A stretch of DNA of 35,981 nt, taken from positions 1 through 35,981 of the IMG/VR virus record IMGVR_UViG_3300044678_001935; one strand, given 5' to 3'. Made by a program: the position numbers and the translations under genes. Of the stretch, positions 7,165-15,038 are shown piece after piece; within the stretch, counting starts at the first letter, position 1, and each line of letters starts with the position of its first letter. The notes beneath the pieces were generated by a model. It ran no database searches, was not told the DNA's origin, and saw only the letters and a program-made list of their open reading frames with translations. This stretch comes from a virus.

Positions 7165-7351
7165 ACATCTTTGTGATGGACATTCCCCATATTATGTTAT
7201 TGAAGAATCTGACTTGTCTAACGAGGAATGGACTACCTTTAAATCGGAAGGTATCAAAAATCAATATAGCGAAAATATTTGTCCAGTATGCGGAGGATTA
7301 CATCTCATGCAAGGTGATGGGGAAATTCTCTATGGACATTGCGATAAATAA
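7136..7351 (+). CDS. small protein with zinc-ribbon-like CPVCGG
   Basis: A 71-residue protein with His/Cys residues near the N-terminus (KHLCDGH) and a CPVCGG knuckle near residue 50, plus a final His-Cys. These could bind one metal ion. Codon use and composition favour this frame over a second open frame at 7173. The function is unknown. Confidence 0.55.
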   Translation: MLKISGGITKHLCDGHSPYYVIEESDLSNEEWTTFKSEGIKNQYSENICPVCGGLHLMQGDGEILYGHCDK

Positions 7352-7365
7352 AACACAAAAACATT

Positions 7366-7575
7366 ATGAAAACATTTTTAACTTGCTTGTTTCAAGGTCA
7401 CGATTATGAGTTACTTTCTCATAAGTCTTTTGGTCCGAGGATGACAGAAATTAAAGCCGATAACGCGAATAGCTTGCCTTTTGCATTTCACGCAGGAGTC
7501 ATAGGATATACTAAAACAGTTCAGATTTGTAAACGGTGTGGAAAAGTTAATATAACCCAAAGTTTAGGGGAATAA
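7366..7575 (+). CDS. small protein with CxxC knuckle
   Basis: A 69-residue protein. The N-terminal TCLFQGHDY and C-terminal CKRCGK give a Cys-His plus Cys-Cys set that could bind zinc. Similar short 'CLFGHxW...CxxCG' proteins are common in phages and bacteria. GATAAATA at 7343-7350 could be a late-type promoter giving a very short leader. Confidence 0.55.
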   Translation: MKTFLTCLFQGHDYELLSHKSFGPRMTEIKADNANSLPFAFHAGVIGYTKTVQICKRCGKVNITQSLGE

Positions 7576-7585
7576 CAAAAACATT

Positions 7586-7969
7586 ATGTCATTATTTTCA
7601 AATTTTACAATAGACGAAGATCTAGTTGAGATTTTCAAAGAACGAGGAATAGAACTACCAAGTTATAATATTCTTGAAGATGAAAGTGCAATAACTTTTG
7701 AAGAGAAAGATTCTATCAATAAAGATCTAGTTCCTATAAAAGAATATAAAATAACCATCAATAAAGAATCCGCAACAAATCACTATAGTCAGTGGCTTCC
7801 GATTTTTAGAGAGCACTACATGAAGCATCTTTCTCTATCAGAAGATTATTGTAAAACTCTTTTAGATGGATGTCTACTTCAGGGTATTGAAAGAAAATTT
7901 AAGGAAAACCTTCTTCGTGAGGTCATTCAAAAACAAGAAGATTATCGGAGAGAGGTACATGGCAATTAA
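7586..7969 (+). CDS. hypothetical protein
   Basis: A 127-residue acidic protein with a charged, helical C-terminal half (FKENLLREVIQKQEDYRREV). It uses the same ACAAAAACATTATG start context as the gene before it, which suggests local duplication of the leader. It overlaps the next gene by 11 bases. The function is not recognised. Confidence 0.58.
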   Translation: MSLFSNFTIDEDLVEIFKERGIELPSYNILEDESAITFEEKDSINKDLVPIKEYKITINKESATNHYSQWLPIFREHYMKHLSLSEDYCKTLLDGCLLQGIERKFKENLLREVIQKQEDYRREVHGN

Positions 7970-8252
7970 TTTACGCGATTATTATGAAAATAGATTTCAA
8001 GCCCAGTGTATTTTCTCCAATTATGAGACTGAAAGATATGAAAATTTTGGTGAAATCCTATACCATAAAACAGAAGATTTATCCCGAAATATGACTAGAA
8101 AAATCTTTGACACACACAAGATTGTTACAGAAGGATATGGTATTACTGTTTCTATGGATGTTTATGTTTTGACGCCAGATCAGTTGTGTAATATTATCCA
8201 GGCCGCGATGGAAGAGGGTTCAAAATTTTACTTACCAAGAAATTTTTTATGA
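7959..8252 (+). CDS. hypothetical protein
   Basis: A 97-residue protein. ATG 7959 is chosen over an upstream in-frame start because GGAGAGAGG lies directly before it. It contains an N-terminal YYENRFQAQC segment and a C-terminal helix (TPDQLCNIIQAAMEEG). It is coupled by overlap to the genes on both sides. Confidence 0.58.
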   Translation: MAINLRDYYENRFQAQCIFSNYETERYENFGEILYHKTEDLSRNMTRKIFDTHKIVTEGYGITVSMDVYVLTPDQLCNIIQAAMEEGSKFYLPRNFL

Positions 8253-8323
8253 TTGCAATAGTGTTGTTCTTTTTGATTTTTCCTATTGTTCTTTTTATAT
8301 TATCACTGATTCACGAGAAGTAA
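8249..8323 (+). CDS. 24-residue membrane microprotein
   Basis: ATG 8249 overlaps the stop of the preceding gene (ATGA). The product is 24 residues, almost all hydrophobic (IAIVLFFLIFPIVLFILSLI) with a charged HEK end, so it is a single membrane helix. The tight packing, with the next ATG only four bases after its stop, supports a real gene. The function is unknown. Confidence 0.5.
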   Translation: MIAIVLFFLIFPIVLFILSLIHEK

Positions 8324-8326
8324 GTT

Positions 8327-8632
8327 ATGGTTTATCAACGTTTACAAACAGATCAAATTGCACTATTTTTTGCTGAGGATTCGGAAGGTAGAATTCATAA
8401 GTATGAATATCTTAAATATAAAAACTCTGTTGATGATGGGTTTGTTTATCAGGGATTTCTTCTAGATGAAGACGCAGTTTATTCTAATATTAATTCATTT
8501 TTAACCGAATTCAATATTATTGAATTGACTGAAAATGCCCAGATTATTAAAAATATTAACACTCTAGGTAAGCTTTGTATTTTGTCTAAGAAAAAACCAG
8601 AAAAGCCCGTTTACACACCACAAGCAGTATAA
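8327..8632 (+). CDS. hypothetical protein
   Basis: A 101-residue protein without a recognised family. The N-terminal half is strand-rich (LFFAEDSEGRIHKYEYLKY), followed by a helix and a Lys/Pro-rich tail. It is the fourth in a chain of overlapping or abutting small genes. Confidence 0.55.
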   Translation: MVYQRLQTDQIALFFAEDSEGRIHKYEYLKYKNSVDDGFVYQGFLLDEDAVYSNINSFLTEFNIIELTENAQIIKNINTLGKLCILSKKKPEKPVYTPQAV

Positions 8633-8644
8633 CATCAATTAATT

Positions 8645-8779
8645 ATGGATGACGACATGTGCCCAAATTGTATAACACCCTGGAAATGTAATGGCCCACA
8701 TATACCCTACGGTAGTGTTTGGCGAAAATTTCCAAGACTTTATAGCATCCTTTATCGTTTAGGTGTTTTCAATGGCTAA
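8645..8779 (+). CDS. 44-residue Cys-containing protein
   Basis: ATG 8645 in the context TCAATTAATT opens a 44-codon frame: MDDDMCPNC, then a Trp/Cys turn (PWKCNGPH) and a basic aromatic C-terminus. Three Cys and a His could hold zinc. It overlaps the next start by eight bases. It is too short for family assignment, but the frame is well packed between neighbours. Confidence 0.5.
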   Translation: MDDDMCPNCITPWKCNGPHIPYGSVWRKFPRLYSILYRLGVFNG

Positions 8780-9032
8780 ATTTATTGTTGATCTTCAATA
8801 CTTTAAGCCAACGGGAAAATTTTATACTGAGGGTAAGATTGAAGTTCCTGAAACGTGGCAGATGTATCAAATTGCTGATCATGTTGAGAATTTGAGAAAT
8901 TCTGGAGAACTTCCAGGGTTAATAAAAGGAACAAATCATAATTTCTATAGTGTTTACATCAATGCTGAAAATCATCCAAATGGGTATCCGGTTTTAATTA
9001 ATTCAACACAAGATAAAAACTATGGGAAATGA
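8772..9032 (+). CDS. hypothetical protein
   Basis: An 86-residue protein starting MAKFIVDLQYFKPTGKFYTE; ATG 8772 is preferred to a GTG three codons earlier. The pattern of strands with EVPETWQMYQIADHVENLR recalls small phage proteins of mixed alpha/beta fold. The function is unknown. Confidence 0.58.
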   Translation: MAKFIVDLQYFKPTGKFYTEGKIEVPETWQMYQIADHVENLRNSGELPGLIKGTNHNFYSVYINAENHPNGYPVLINSTQDKNYGK

Positions 9033-9035
9033 AAC

Positions 9036-9260
9036 ATGAAAGTACAAATTAACAAAGACTACAAAGATGAATTAACATCCGTTGATTTTATTGCATCTGA
9101 TGGTAAAATATCCTTTAGTGTTGATATCATTGATGACGTTGAGATTGAGGTTAGATCTACGGACTATGTAAGATACAAAGATACTCTCTATGATAAGAAA
9201 CTAAATATCCAACCGATGTCGGCAAACTCTGTTGTTATTAATAAACCGCAGTATGAATAG
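9036..9260 (+). CDS. hypothetical protein
   Basis: A 74-residue protein, strand-rich and acidic, rich in Asp and Val. It begins three bases after the preceding stop. No motif is recognised. Confidence 0.52.
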   Translation: MKVQINKDYKDELTSVDFIASDGKISFSVDIIDDVEIEVRSTDYVRYKDTLYDKKLNIQPMSANSVVINKPQYE

Positions 9261-9311
9261 AGTTGTTATCAATAATCTTTCATTGTGTCAATCCAAAATA
9301 AGAAAAAATTA

Positions 9312-9518
9312 ATGAACATAAAAAACGCTGGAATGTATAAGAGACCAATGAATTTCTTTGAGAAAATTATTGTTGGGTGGCAACAGGTTCGTGATAATCG
9401 TTGGGAGTGGTATTATCACCTAACCGAGGCCGATGAGAAAATGTATCACGAATTTTGGTGGTATTTAAATATGGATTTTGTTCAATACGTTGAAGAATTT
9501 TATTATAATGGAAACTAA
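9312..9518 (+). CDS. hypothetical aromatic-rich protein
   Basis: A 68-residue protein with many Trp and Tyr (GWQQVRDNRWEWYYHL; FWWYLNMDF). I chose ATG 9312; a GTG nine codons earlier is possible. It is the last gene before an operon boundary with a promoter. Confidence 0.5.
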   Translation: MNIKNAGMYKRPMNFFEKIIVGWQQVRDNRWEWYYHLTEADEKMYHEFWWYLNMDFVQYVEEFYYNGN

Positions 9519-9543
9519 CCGAATTAAACAGACAATCTAAAAA

Positions 9544-9586
9544 CTGTCCACTTCAACCCACCCACAATCTAACTTCATGTTATGCT
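9544..9586 (+). promoter_or_regulatory. promoter with CTGTCCAC box
   Basis: AAACTGTCCAC ends at 9551, exactly 29 bases before the extended -10 TGTTATGCT (hexamer 9581-9586). No -35 hexamer occurs at normal spacing, so the box may replace it. The predicted start near 9593 leaves an 18-base leader to the gene at 9611. Confidence 0.65.
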
Positions 9587-9610
9587 TATCAAGCAATCAG
9601 GAAATCAACT

Positions 9611-9742
9611 ATGAACGCAATCAAAGATAAACTACCAATCGTATTTCTTCTCGCAGCACTTTTTACTGGATCTTTTATCGTCCATACTTCTCTTTATTGT
9701 CACAATACTCCAGAGAAGTGTAACGTGGAGAATCTGCTATGA
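9611..9742 (+). CDS. small membrane or secreted protein
   Basis: 43 residues: a short basic N-terminus, a hydrophobic helix (LPIVFLLAALFTGSFIV, 8-24) and a short tail with two Cys. It is either a single-pass membrane protein or a secreted peptide. It is first behind the promoter at 9544-9586 and its stop overlaps the next ATG (ATGA), which argues that it is translated. Confidence 0.6.
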   Translation: MNAIKDKLPIVFLLAALFTGSFIVHTSLYCHNTPEKCNVENLL

Positions 9743-10194
9743 GTCGCTGTGAATATTATGATTGTGGGTGGTGTTACGCCCCTGATAATGTCATGAGTAA
9801 TAACACCAATGGAGCCTGTTATCGGCCACAGGAATGCCCTCAGATGACTAAAGAACATCAAAAACCAGATTGTCCCAAACCACAGATAATCAAAGAGGAC
9901 GTATTACCTGAAAAAACTCCTGATCTTTTTTTGGAAGATTATAGAATCAAAAAGGTTGTTAAGAACGGTGAAACTAAATTCTATCCCCAGAGAATGGGAT
10001 TCTTTAGATGGCGAAATTTTCTGCCTTTGGGCTATTCTTTTTTTCGCACTTATCATGAGGCTAACAAATACCTTTGTTATCATATCATGCAAGAGTCTGA
10101 ACGTTCTGTGGAATACTTTAATCCCGATTTTAGCTTTATTAAAAAAGAACCCAATCCTCAACCAAAAATCCCTGATGGAAGAGCTAAATTCTAA
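9739..10194 (+). CDS. hypothetical protein with Cys-rich N-terminus
   Basis: A 151-residue protein. The first 45 residues contain eight Cys in short spacings (CEYYDCGWCY, then three more pairs), a possible metal-binding or disulphide module. The rest is basic and aromatic. It overlaps the LRV-repeat gene downstream by 20 bases. The family is unknown. Confidence 0.58.
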   Translation: MSRCEYYDCGWCYAPDNVMSNNTNGACYRPQECPQMTKEHQKPDCPKPQIIKEDVLPEKTPDLFLEDYRIKKVVKNGETKFYPQRMGFFRWRNFLPLGYSFFRTYHEANKYLCYHIMQESERSVEYFNPDFSFIKKEPNPQPKIPDGRAKF

Positions 10195-10762
10195 CACCCC
10201 ACTGGAAACCTTAGAACGTCTGGCTAATGATGAGGATTGGTATGTTCGCAGTCGGGTTGCACAAAATCCCAACATACCACCAGAAACCTTAGATCGTCTG
10301 GCTAATGATGATTATATTGATGTTCGTCGTCGGGTTGCAGAAAATCCCAACACACTACCAGAAACCTTAGATCGTCTGGCTAACGATGTTTATCGGTGGG
10401 TTCGTGAGAATGTTGCAGAAAATCCCAACACATCTCCAGAAACATTAAAACGTCTGGCTAATGATAAGAGTTATTATGTTCGTTCTGGGGTTGCAAGAAA
10501 TCCCAACACACCAACAGAAACCTTAGAAAGTCTGGCGTATGATGAGTCTTGGGTTGTTCGTGTGAATGTTGCAAATAATCCCAACACATCAACAGAAACA
10601 TTAGAACGTCTGGCTAATGATGAGGATTATTGGGTTCGTGTGAATGTTGCATGTAATCCTATCATCCCACAATACATCAAAGATTATCTTAAAATTAAGG
10701 AGTTTCTGAAATCATATAATATAAAGCTTAAAACAATTTTAGTAAAAAGTATTAAATATTAA
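10175..10762 (+). CDS. LRV-type tandem-repeat protein, six units
   Basis: 195 residues of 26-residue repeats with consensus NPNTPPETLERLANDEDW, then VR and a short variable stretch; six units are followed by a capping segment (PQYIKDYLKIKEFL) and a basic tail. The repeat matches the leucine-rich-repeat-variant/HEAT-like class, which forms a curved helical scaffold for binding proteins. I place the start at ATG 10175 inside the end of the previous gene, because the repeats begin there. Five relatives lie at 29381, 29934, 32898, 33139 and 34375. The partner is unknown. Confidence 0.8.
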   Translation: MEELNSNTPLETLERLANDEDWYVRSRVAQNPNIPPETLDRLANDDYIDVRRRVAENPNTLPETLDRLANDVYRWVRENVAENPNTSPETLKRLANDKSYYVRSGVARNPNTPTETLESLAYDESWVVRVNVANNPNTSTETLERLANDEDYWVRVNVACNPIIPQYIKDYLKIKEFLKSYNIKLKTILVKSIKY

Positions 10763-10779
10763 TAATAACAATTTTCAAG

Positions 10780-10992
10780 ATGAAATCATTCATTCAATTT
10801 TTAGCAGAAGCAAAAAAGCGACAAGAAATTCTTAAAAAAGTTAAGAAGAGCGTTAAGAAGGATAGAACTCCAGATATCGTTAGCATTGATATTGGTTCAA
10901 AACCTAATTCACCAGAACGGCAAGCTGAGATTGAATATATGATGAAGCATCACGGAGTTAGAGCACTCAAGCAACAGTTAAAACAACGATAA
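10780..10992 (+). CDS. putative internal head protein with capsid-targeting N-terminus
   Basis: A 70-residue, Lys-rich protein. Its N-terminus MKSFIQFLAEA closely resembles the capsid-targeting sequence of T4 internal proteins (MKTYQEFIAEA). FLAE|A fits the LxE rule of the T4 prohead protease. After cleavage a basic peptide of about 60 residues would remain in the head and could be injected with the DNA. T4-like cyanophages also use this N-terminus on other virion proteins. The packaging role is inference from the motif and the charge. Confidence 0.6.
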   Translation: MKSFIQFLAEAKKRQEILKKVKKSVKKDRTPDIVSIDIGSKPNSPERQAEIEYMMKHHGVRALKQQLKQR

Positions 10993-11007
10993 TTTAAATT
11001 TTTTATT

Positions 11008-11601
11008 ATGAGAGAACAACACTACCTTGCACTGGATCTTGAATATAACAGTGATGGTAACTCAACGAGTGATATTATTCAAGTTGGATTAGCTGTTGGT
11101 TCACCACAACATGGTGTACAGTTTAAACAATCTTTTCTGGTTAAACCCACAATTAAAAATGTAATTCTTCACCCATTCATAACAGAGCTAACTGGAATAA
11201 CCCAAGAAGAATACGATGAAAAAGCTGTTTGTTGGAATGTCGTTGTAGATTACATCAGTAAACTACACGAGTCTTATAATCTTTTTGTTAATCCCGTAGT
11301 TTGGGGTTTAACAGACTCTATAGATCTTATAGAAACCGTCAAAGAAGAAGAACTTGATTTTCCGTTCTTTGGTAGAAGAATTATTGATGTAAAACATCTT
11401 TTCCTCTTTATTGAGGCAGCCAAAGGTAGATCTATGTCTGGTGGTCTAAGAACCGCTATGGGTAAGCATAAAATGCAATTCACCGGAACACCACACAGAG
11501 CAGATGATGACGCATTTAACACTCTTAGATTCTTTTTCTTTCTACTAAAAAGACAGAATATTCTAGAAGACAGTGTAAATCGGTTAAAAACGTTAACGTA
11601 A
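11008..11601 (+). CDS. DEDDh 3'-5' exonuclease
   Basis: A 197-residue exonuclease of the DnaQ/RNase T-like superfamily, expected to remove nucleotides from 3' ends of DNA or RNA with two metal ions. Motif I is LDLEYN (D10, E12), the central Asp is probably D103 in WGLTD, and motif III is HRADDD (H163, D168). It lacks a polymerase domain, so it is a free-standing nuclease. It may trim or degrade nucleic acid during takeover or recycle nucleotides. It is followed after four bases by an unknown gene in the same operon. Confidence 0.8.
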   Translation: MREQHYLALDLEYNSDGNSTSDIIQVGLAVGSPQHGVQFKQSFLVKPTIKNVILHPFITELTGITQEEYDEKAVCWNVVVDYISKLHESYNLFVNPVVWGLTDSIDLIETVKEEELDFPFFGRRIIDVKHLFLFIEAAKGRSMSGGLRTAMGKHKMQFTGTPHRADDDAFNTLRFFFFLLKRQNILEDSVNRLKTLT

Positions 11602-11605
11602 TATT

Positions 11606-12286
11606 ATGAGAAAATTTATTCAAATTAACGATAACAATTTGGTTATCATATCACTCTACCAAAATAAAGATAATTTTGGTGTAAGCTTAAACATTGAATC
11701 TGATTGTGAGAAAACGATAAGCCTAGGCTTAAGGGTTCCATTCTTATTTTGCTTTTATTTCACGCTTAATTCAGCATTTTTAGCTAAACAAAAATTCTGG
11801 AAAAGTTTTATCAATACTGATTATGGACCTAGACTCAACTACTTAGATATTTTTAGAGATAATGACAGCGTTGATGGTGGATACAATATCTCTGTAGGAT
11901 TGTGGTCCACATATGAGTCTTCTAATACATTCTTTAGTTGGTTTGCTAATACCAATAGTATTATTTTCGGTGACTATAATCTTATTATAGAAACTAAAAA
12001 TATTTGGAATGAACGTGTTTTTATTCCTGGTGTTGGTAAATATGATGGAGATTATTATGATCTTATCGTAAAGGACGAACTTTATTCGTATAAATGGAAA
12101 CGGTTTAATCGTTTTATGGTCTACAACCGCTTCAGTGTTGATTGTGAAAAAGGTGTTCCAAATAGAGTCAAATGGGGAAGACAAGATCGCTCTTTTGGTC
12201 TTACTTTAGCTGGTAATTCTTGCTCATCAAAAGATGTGGCTATTCAAAAGTTTATTGAAGATATTCAAGAAACAAGACTTAAATAA
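11606..12286 (+). CDS. hypothetical protein
   Basis: A 226-residue protein, rich in strands and aromatic residues. It contains repeated Tyr/Asp/Gly turns (VGKYDGDYYDLIVKDELY) and a short C-terminal helix. The DNA also holds a 113-codon open frame on the minus strand (11843-12184), which I treat as a shadow. No family is recognised. It ends its operon just before a promoter. Confidence 0.58.
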   Translation: MRKFIQINDNNLVIISLYQNKDNFGVSLNIESDCEKTISLGLRVPFLFCFYFTLNSAFLAKQKFWKSFINTDYGPRLNYLDIFRDNDSVDGGYNISVGLWSTYESSNTFFSWFANTNSIIFGDYNLIIETKNIWNERVFIPGVGKYDGDYYDLIVKDELYSYKWKRFNRFMVYNRFSVDCEKGVPNRVKWGRQDRSFGLTLAGNSCSSKDVAIQKFIEDIQETRLK

Positions 12287-12309
12287 AAACATCAATAGAC
12301 ACCTATCAA

Positions 12310-12352
12310 CTGTCCACTGACAACCCGCTGATCACCGTCTCCGTGTTATCGT
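12310..12352 (+). promoter_or_regulatory. promoter with CTGTCCAC box
   Basis: CTGTCCAC (12310-12317), 29 bases, then the extended -10 TGTTATCGT (hexamer 12347-12352). No normally spaced -35 is seen. The predicted start near 12359 leaves about 15 bases to the RNA ligase ATG; that leader can form a small GTTT/AAAC hairpin. Confidence 0.62.
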
Positions 12353-12373
12353 AATTATAGTTTCGTAAAAAAC

Positions 12374-13828
12374 ATGATTCTTAAAACTTCTGAAAAAGCC
12401 AACCGCAACTATCTCGCAAAGATTATTCGCATTGATAATCTTCGTAAACATCCTAATGCAGATCGGATGCAAATTACAACCATTGATGGTAATAATGTAA
12501 TCACGGGTCTAGATGCCAGCGAAGGTATGCTATATGTGTATTTTCCGCTTGAGTGTGCTATTAACAAAGAATATCTTTCCTTTAGCAATTCTTTTGAGGA
12601 TAAGACTCTTAACTTAGATACCGAAGTAAAAGGTTATTTCCATTCAACCGGCCGGGTAAGAGCAACAAGGCTTCGTTCGGAAAAATCTGAAGGTTACATT
12701 GTTCCTGTTCACAATATTACAGAATGGATTCTGTCTTGTTCGGGAGAATCCGTTGAGATTACAGAAGCTGATATCAATAAGGAATTTGATTTGATCTGTG
12801 ATCTTGAGATCTGCCGTAAGTATATTGTTAAGTACGTCCGTGAGCAATCACAACAAAAGAATCAAACGAAAAAATCAAAAGTTAGTCGTCTTGTGGATGA
12901 ACAATTCCACTTCCACATTGACACTCCCCAACTGAAGAAGTTTATTGGAGATGTTAATCCCGAAGCTTATATCTCTATTACAAGAAAGCTTCATGGTACT
13001 TCTGCTGTTATCAGTAAGATTCTATGTGTCAAGACGCTAAATTGGTTTGAGCGACTACTGAAGACTCTTGGTGTCAACATTGTTGATACTCATTATGATC
13101 TAGTTTATAGCAGCCGAAAGGTTGTTAAGAACGGTTTTATGGATGTCGAACTATTTTTACGAATTCTTTCTTTACCAGGGAATAATATTCCTGAAACATA
13201 TGAAAATGTTGTTAATTTAATTGAAGATTTTAAGAAATACGGCATCAAATTGCAGCCAGAAGTGGTTCAAAACCATTTTTACATTACCGAGGTGTGGGGT
13301 GATTGTGCCAAGAAGATTGAACCTTATCTTAAGAACGGTATCTCTCTTTATGGTGAGATTGTAGGTTATCAAAAAGATGGTGCCGAAATTCAGAAAGGTT
13401 ATGATTACAAGTGTAAACCGAACACCTTTGAATTCTACGCATATCGTGCCACCTACACTTCTGTTGACGGTGATGTTTATGAAATGTCTCCAAGAGAGCT
13501 AAAGACCTATTGTGACCGTTATGGGATCAAGACTGTTCCTGAGGTTTATTATGGTAAGGCCAAGGATCTTTATGATCTTCCAACCGATAATCATTGGCAC
13601 GAAAATTTCCTACAGAAACTTTGCGATGAACATCTAGAGAAAGATTGTGATCTATGCGATAACAAGGTTCCTGACGAGGGCATTTGTCTCCGTGTTGATA
13701 AGCCCTTGGATATTGAAATTTACAAACTCAAGAGCTTCGCTTTTCTACAAATGGAAACCAAGGCTAATGATAAGGGTATTGTGGATATAGAAACCATGGA
13801 ATCCGAGGAGGTATCGGAAAATGAATGA
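12374..13828 (+). CDS. RNA ligase, DRB0094/Rnl5-like
   Basis: A 484-residue ATP-dependent RNA ligase that should seal breaks in RNA, such as tRNA cut by host anticodon nucleases. The adenylation motif KLHGT puts the catalytic Lys at 205; further motifs are GISLYGEIVG (motif IV-like) and YKLKS near the end (motif V). The first 200 residues form an extra domain resembling the OB-like module of Deinococcus-type ligases (LRKHPNADRMQI and the strands after it). Its length suits that family better than T4 Rnl1 or Rnl2. It heads an operon with a short, Shine-Dalgarno-free leader and overlaps the next gene by eight bases. Confidence 0.82.
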   Translation: MILKTSEKANRNYLAKIIRIDNLRKHPNADRMQITTIDGNNVITGLDASEGMLYVYFPLECAINKEYLSFSNSFEDKTLNLDTEVKGYFHSTGRVRATRLRSEKSEGYIVPVHNITEWILSCSGESVEITEADINKEFDLICDLEICRKYIVKYVREQSQQKNQTKKSKVSRLVDEQFHFHIDTPQLKKFIGDVNPEAYISITRKLHGTSAVISKILCVKTLNWFERLLKTLGVNIVDTHYDLVYSSRKVVKNGFMDVELFLRILSLPGNNIPETYENVVNLIEDFKKYGIKLQPEVVQNHFYITEVWGDCAKKIEPYLKNGISLYGEIVGYQKDGAEIQKGYDYKCKPNTFEFYAYRATYTSVDGDVYEMSPRELKTYCDRYGIKTVPEVYYGKAKDLYDLPTDNHWHENFLQKLCDEHLEKDCDLCDNKVPDEGICLRVDKPLDIEIYKLKSFAFLQMETKANDKGIVDIETMESEEVSENE

Positions 13829-14060
13829 AGTAACTTGGGCTTTAATCCAACTTATGGATGGTGTAAAAGAACACGACCTACAAAACAATACAGGATTATC
13901 ACAAGAAGATTGTGACCGAATTTGGAATGCTTATCAACTGGCTCTTAAAGAGTTGAAAGTCCATGGGGTTATTGATAATTTTGTTGATTCTCAAGTGCCA
14001 ATGGATTCAGATTCAGCAGGCGCCATTTATTCAAATCTTTGGGAGTTATACGACCGATGA
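13821..14060 (+). CDS. hypothetical protein
   Basis: A 79-residue acidic helical protein (MNEVTWALIQLMDGVKEHDL...). It is translationally coupled to the RNA ligase: GAGGAGG at 13804-13810 is its likely ribosome site. The stop overlaps the next ATG. The family is unknown. Confidence 0.6.
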   Translation: MNEVTWALIQLMDGVKEHDLQNNTGLSQEDCDRIWNAYQLALKELKVHGVIDNFVDSQVPMDSDSAGAIYSNLWELYDR

Positions 14061-14437
14061 ACACAGAGGAAACGTTGCAGATGCTGAGAAGGGCCGCATC
14101 ACAGTTGGAGTCGGCAGGCAAGAAGACCGACTTGGCTCTGTCGCGGATGCAGTCGGCAGTATCGCGGATGAAATCTGCCTCCTCCGCGAGGAGCCATGAG
14201 AATGCACCAGATCAAGGGTTCGCAGCTCCCCAGCCAGTACAAATAGATCAGAAACCATGGAAAGTTGGTTATTGGTTAAACTCGCACAATAAATTATGGG
14301 TTTATAATCACCAAGGTAATTGCTCTTGGAAATTATTGGATGTTGAACTATGTGAGAAAATTCTTGAAGCGTTTCATCATCCTGACATTTGGTGCCTACC
14401 GTATTGGGCAATAAAAATTCCACCCACCCTTTATTAA
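14057..14437 (+). CDS. hypothetical protein with GC-rich helical N-terminus
   Basis: A 126-residue protein. The N-terminal 45 residues are an amphipathic helix rich in Ala, Ser and Arg (LALSRMQSAVSRMKSASSA), encoded by DNA much richer in GC than its surroundings. A second frame is also open through the same DNA to 14199. The C-terminal half looks like an ordinary phage protein (YWLNSHNKLWVYNHQGNCSW). The start is ATG 14057, overlapping the previous stop. The function is unknown. Confidence 0.55.
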   Translation: MNTEETLQMLRRAASQLESAGKKTDLALSRMQSAVSRMKSASSARSHENAPDQGFAAPQPVQIDQKPWKVGYWLNSHNKLWVYNHQGNCSWKLLDVELCEKILEAFHHPDIWCLPYWAIKIPPTLY

Positions 14438-14450
14438 AATGGAGTCTTCA

Positions 14451-14699
14451 ATGAATTTAGATGAAATGAGTTATAGAGAACTTCGCTCTTTACAAAATAA
14501 CGTTGCTAGGGCGATAATGAAAAAGAGTAGAACTCTAGAATTAGTGTTACACTTTACTGTTGAAGGTGTGGGAGATGTTGATTTGGCACCTTATCGTGAT
14601 ATTGATGAGTTAAGACGAGCATTAATGGAATTTTACAATGTTTATTATCCTAGTACACTAAAAATCGTAAGTCAAACTGAAATTACTGAAAAATTATGA
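14451..14699 (+). CDS. hypothetical protein
   Basis: An 82-residue protein with a helical N-terminus (MSYRELRSLQNNVARAIMKK) and a strand-rich C-terminus. ATG 14451 is preferred over one four codons earlier because TGGAG lies at the right distance before it. It overlaps the next gene by four bases. A histone-like start (YRELRSLQ) recalls H-NS-like or phage DNA-binding proteins, but this is too weak to claim. Confidence 0.55.
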   Translation: MNLDEMSYRELRSLQNNVARAIMKKSRTLELVLHFTVEGVGDVDLAPYRDIDELRRALMEFYNVYYPSTLKIVSQTEITEKL

Positions 14700-14932
14700 A
14701 ACTTTACGTTTACGAACGCACAGTTAAAGCTTATGTTCTCGCTGAGACAAAAGAAGAAGCAATGGATTGTTCTTGTGAGATTAATCTCTATGAGACCCCA
14801 GATGAATCCTGTTATGAGACATATTCTAATGGACTAGGGTGGGACTTGGATTGTTTTGTTTATCATAATGGTACTGGCGACATCACCGTAAGAGAAGCCC
14901 TTGAAATCGTTAAGAACCAATCTCAGAACTGA
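14696..14932 (+). CDS. hypothetical protein
   Basis: A 78-residue acidic protein (MKLYVYERTVKAYVLAETKEEA...), similar in layout to small phage proteins with two strands, a helix and an acidic loop. Its last codons overlap the box of the following promoter. No function is assigned. Confidence 0.58.
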   Translation: MKLYVYERTVKAYVLAETKEEAMDCSCEINLYETPDESCYETYSNGLGWDLDCFVYHNGTGDITVREALEIVKNQSQN

Positions 14933-14971
14933 CACATCTCACTTGACAGATTTGGTTTATTGTGGTATTCT
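14929..14971 (+). promoter_or_regulatory. strong promoter with CTGACACA box
   Basis: Box CTGACACA (14929-14936), a perfect -35 TTGACA (14943-14948), a 17-bp spacer ending TGTGG and -10 TATTCT (14966-14971). The box ends 29 bases before the -10. The predicted start near 14978 is next to a hairpin with a GAAA loop (14980-14995). Confidence 0.85.
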
Positions 14972-15009
14972 ATGACGGTGGTTGAGAAATCAATCCAACA
15001 AATAATCGT

Positions 15010-15017
15010 CATAAATA
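15010..15017 (+). promoter_or_regulatory. late-promoter-like CATAAATA
   Basis: CATAAATA matches the T4-like late motif (TATAAATA, given as NATAAATA in cyanophages). A start near 15024 would give a 15-base leader to ATG 15039. It overlaps a 9-bp hairpin (15014-15022 with 15030-15038). Confidence 0.45.
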
Positions 15018-15038
15018 ATCCATCATTATTGGATTATT

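Noticed and set aside
7173-7409. 78-codon frame overlapping the CPVCGG protein
   Set aside because: Its codon use is poor and it overlaps two better-supported genes.
9904-10275. 123-codon minus-strand open frame, and similar antisense frames in the LRV genes (29819-30046, 33213-33419)
   Set aside because: They mirror well-supported plus-strand genes. The antisense of the LRV repeat stays open by codon pattern, and there are no ribosome sites.
10180-10700. CRISPR array, suggested by regular repeats
   Set aside because: The repeats are 78-bp coding units of an LRV protein with no spacers of constant length.
11843-12184. 113-codon minus-strand frame
   Set aside because: It lies inside a plus-strand gene of normal composition and has no promoter or ribosome site.
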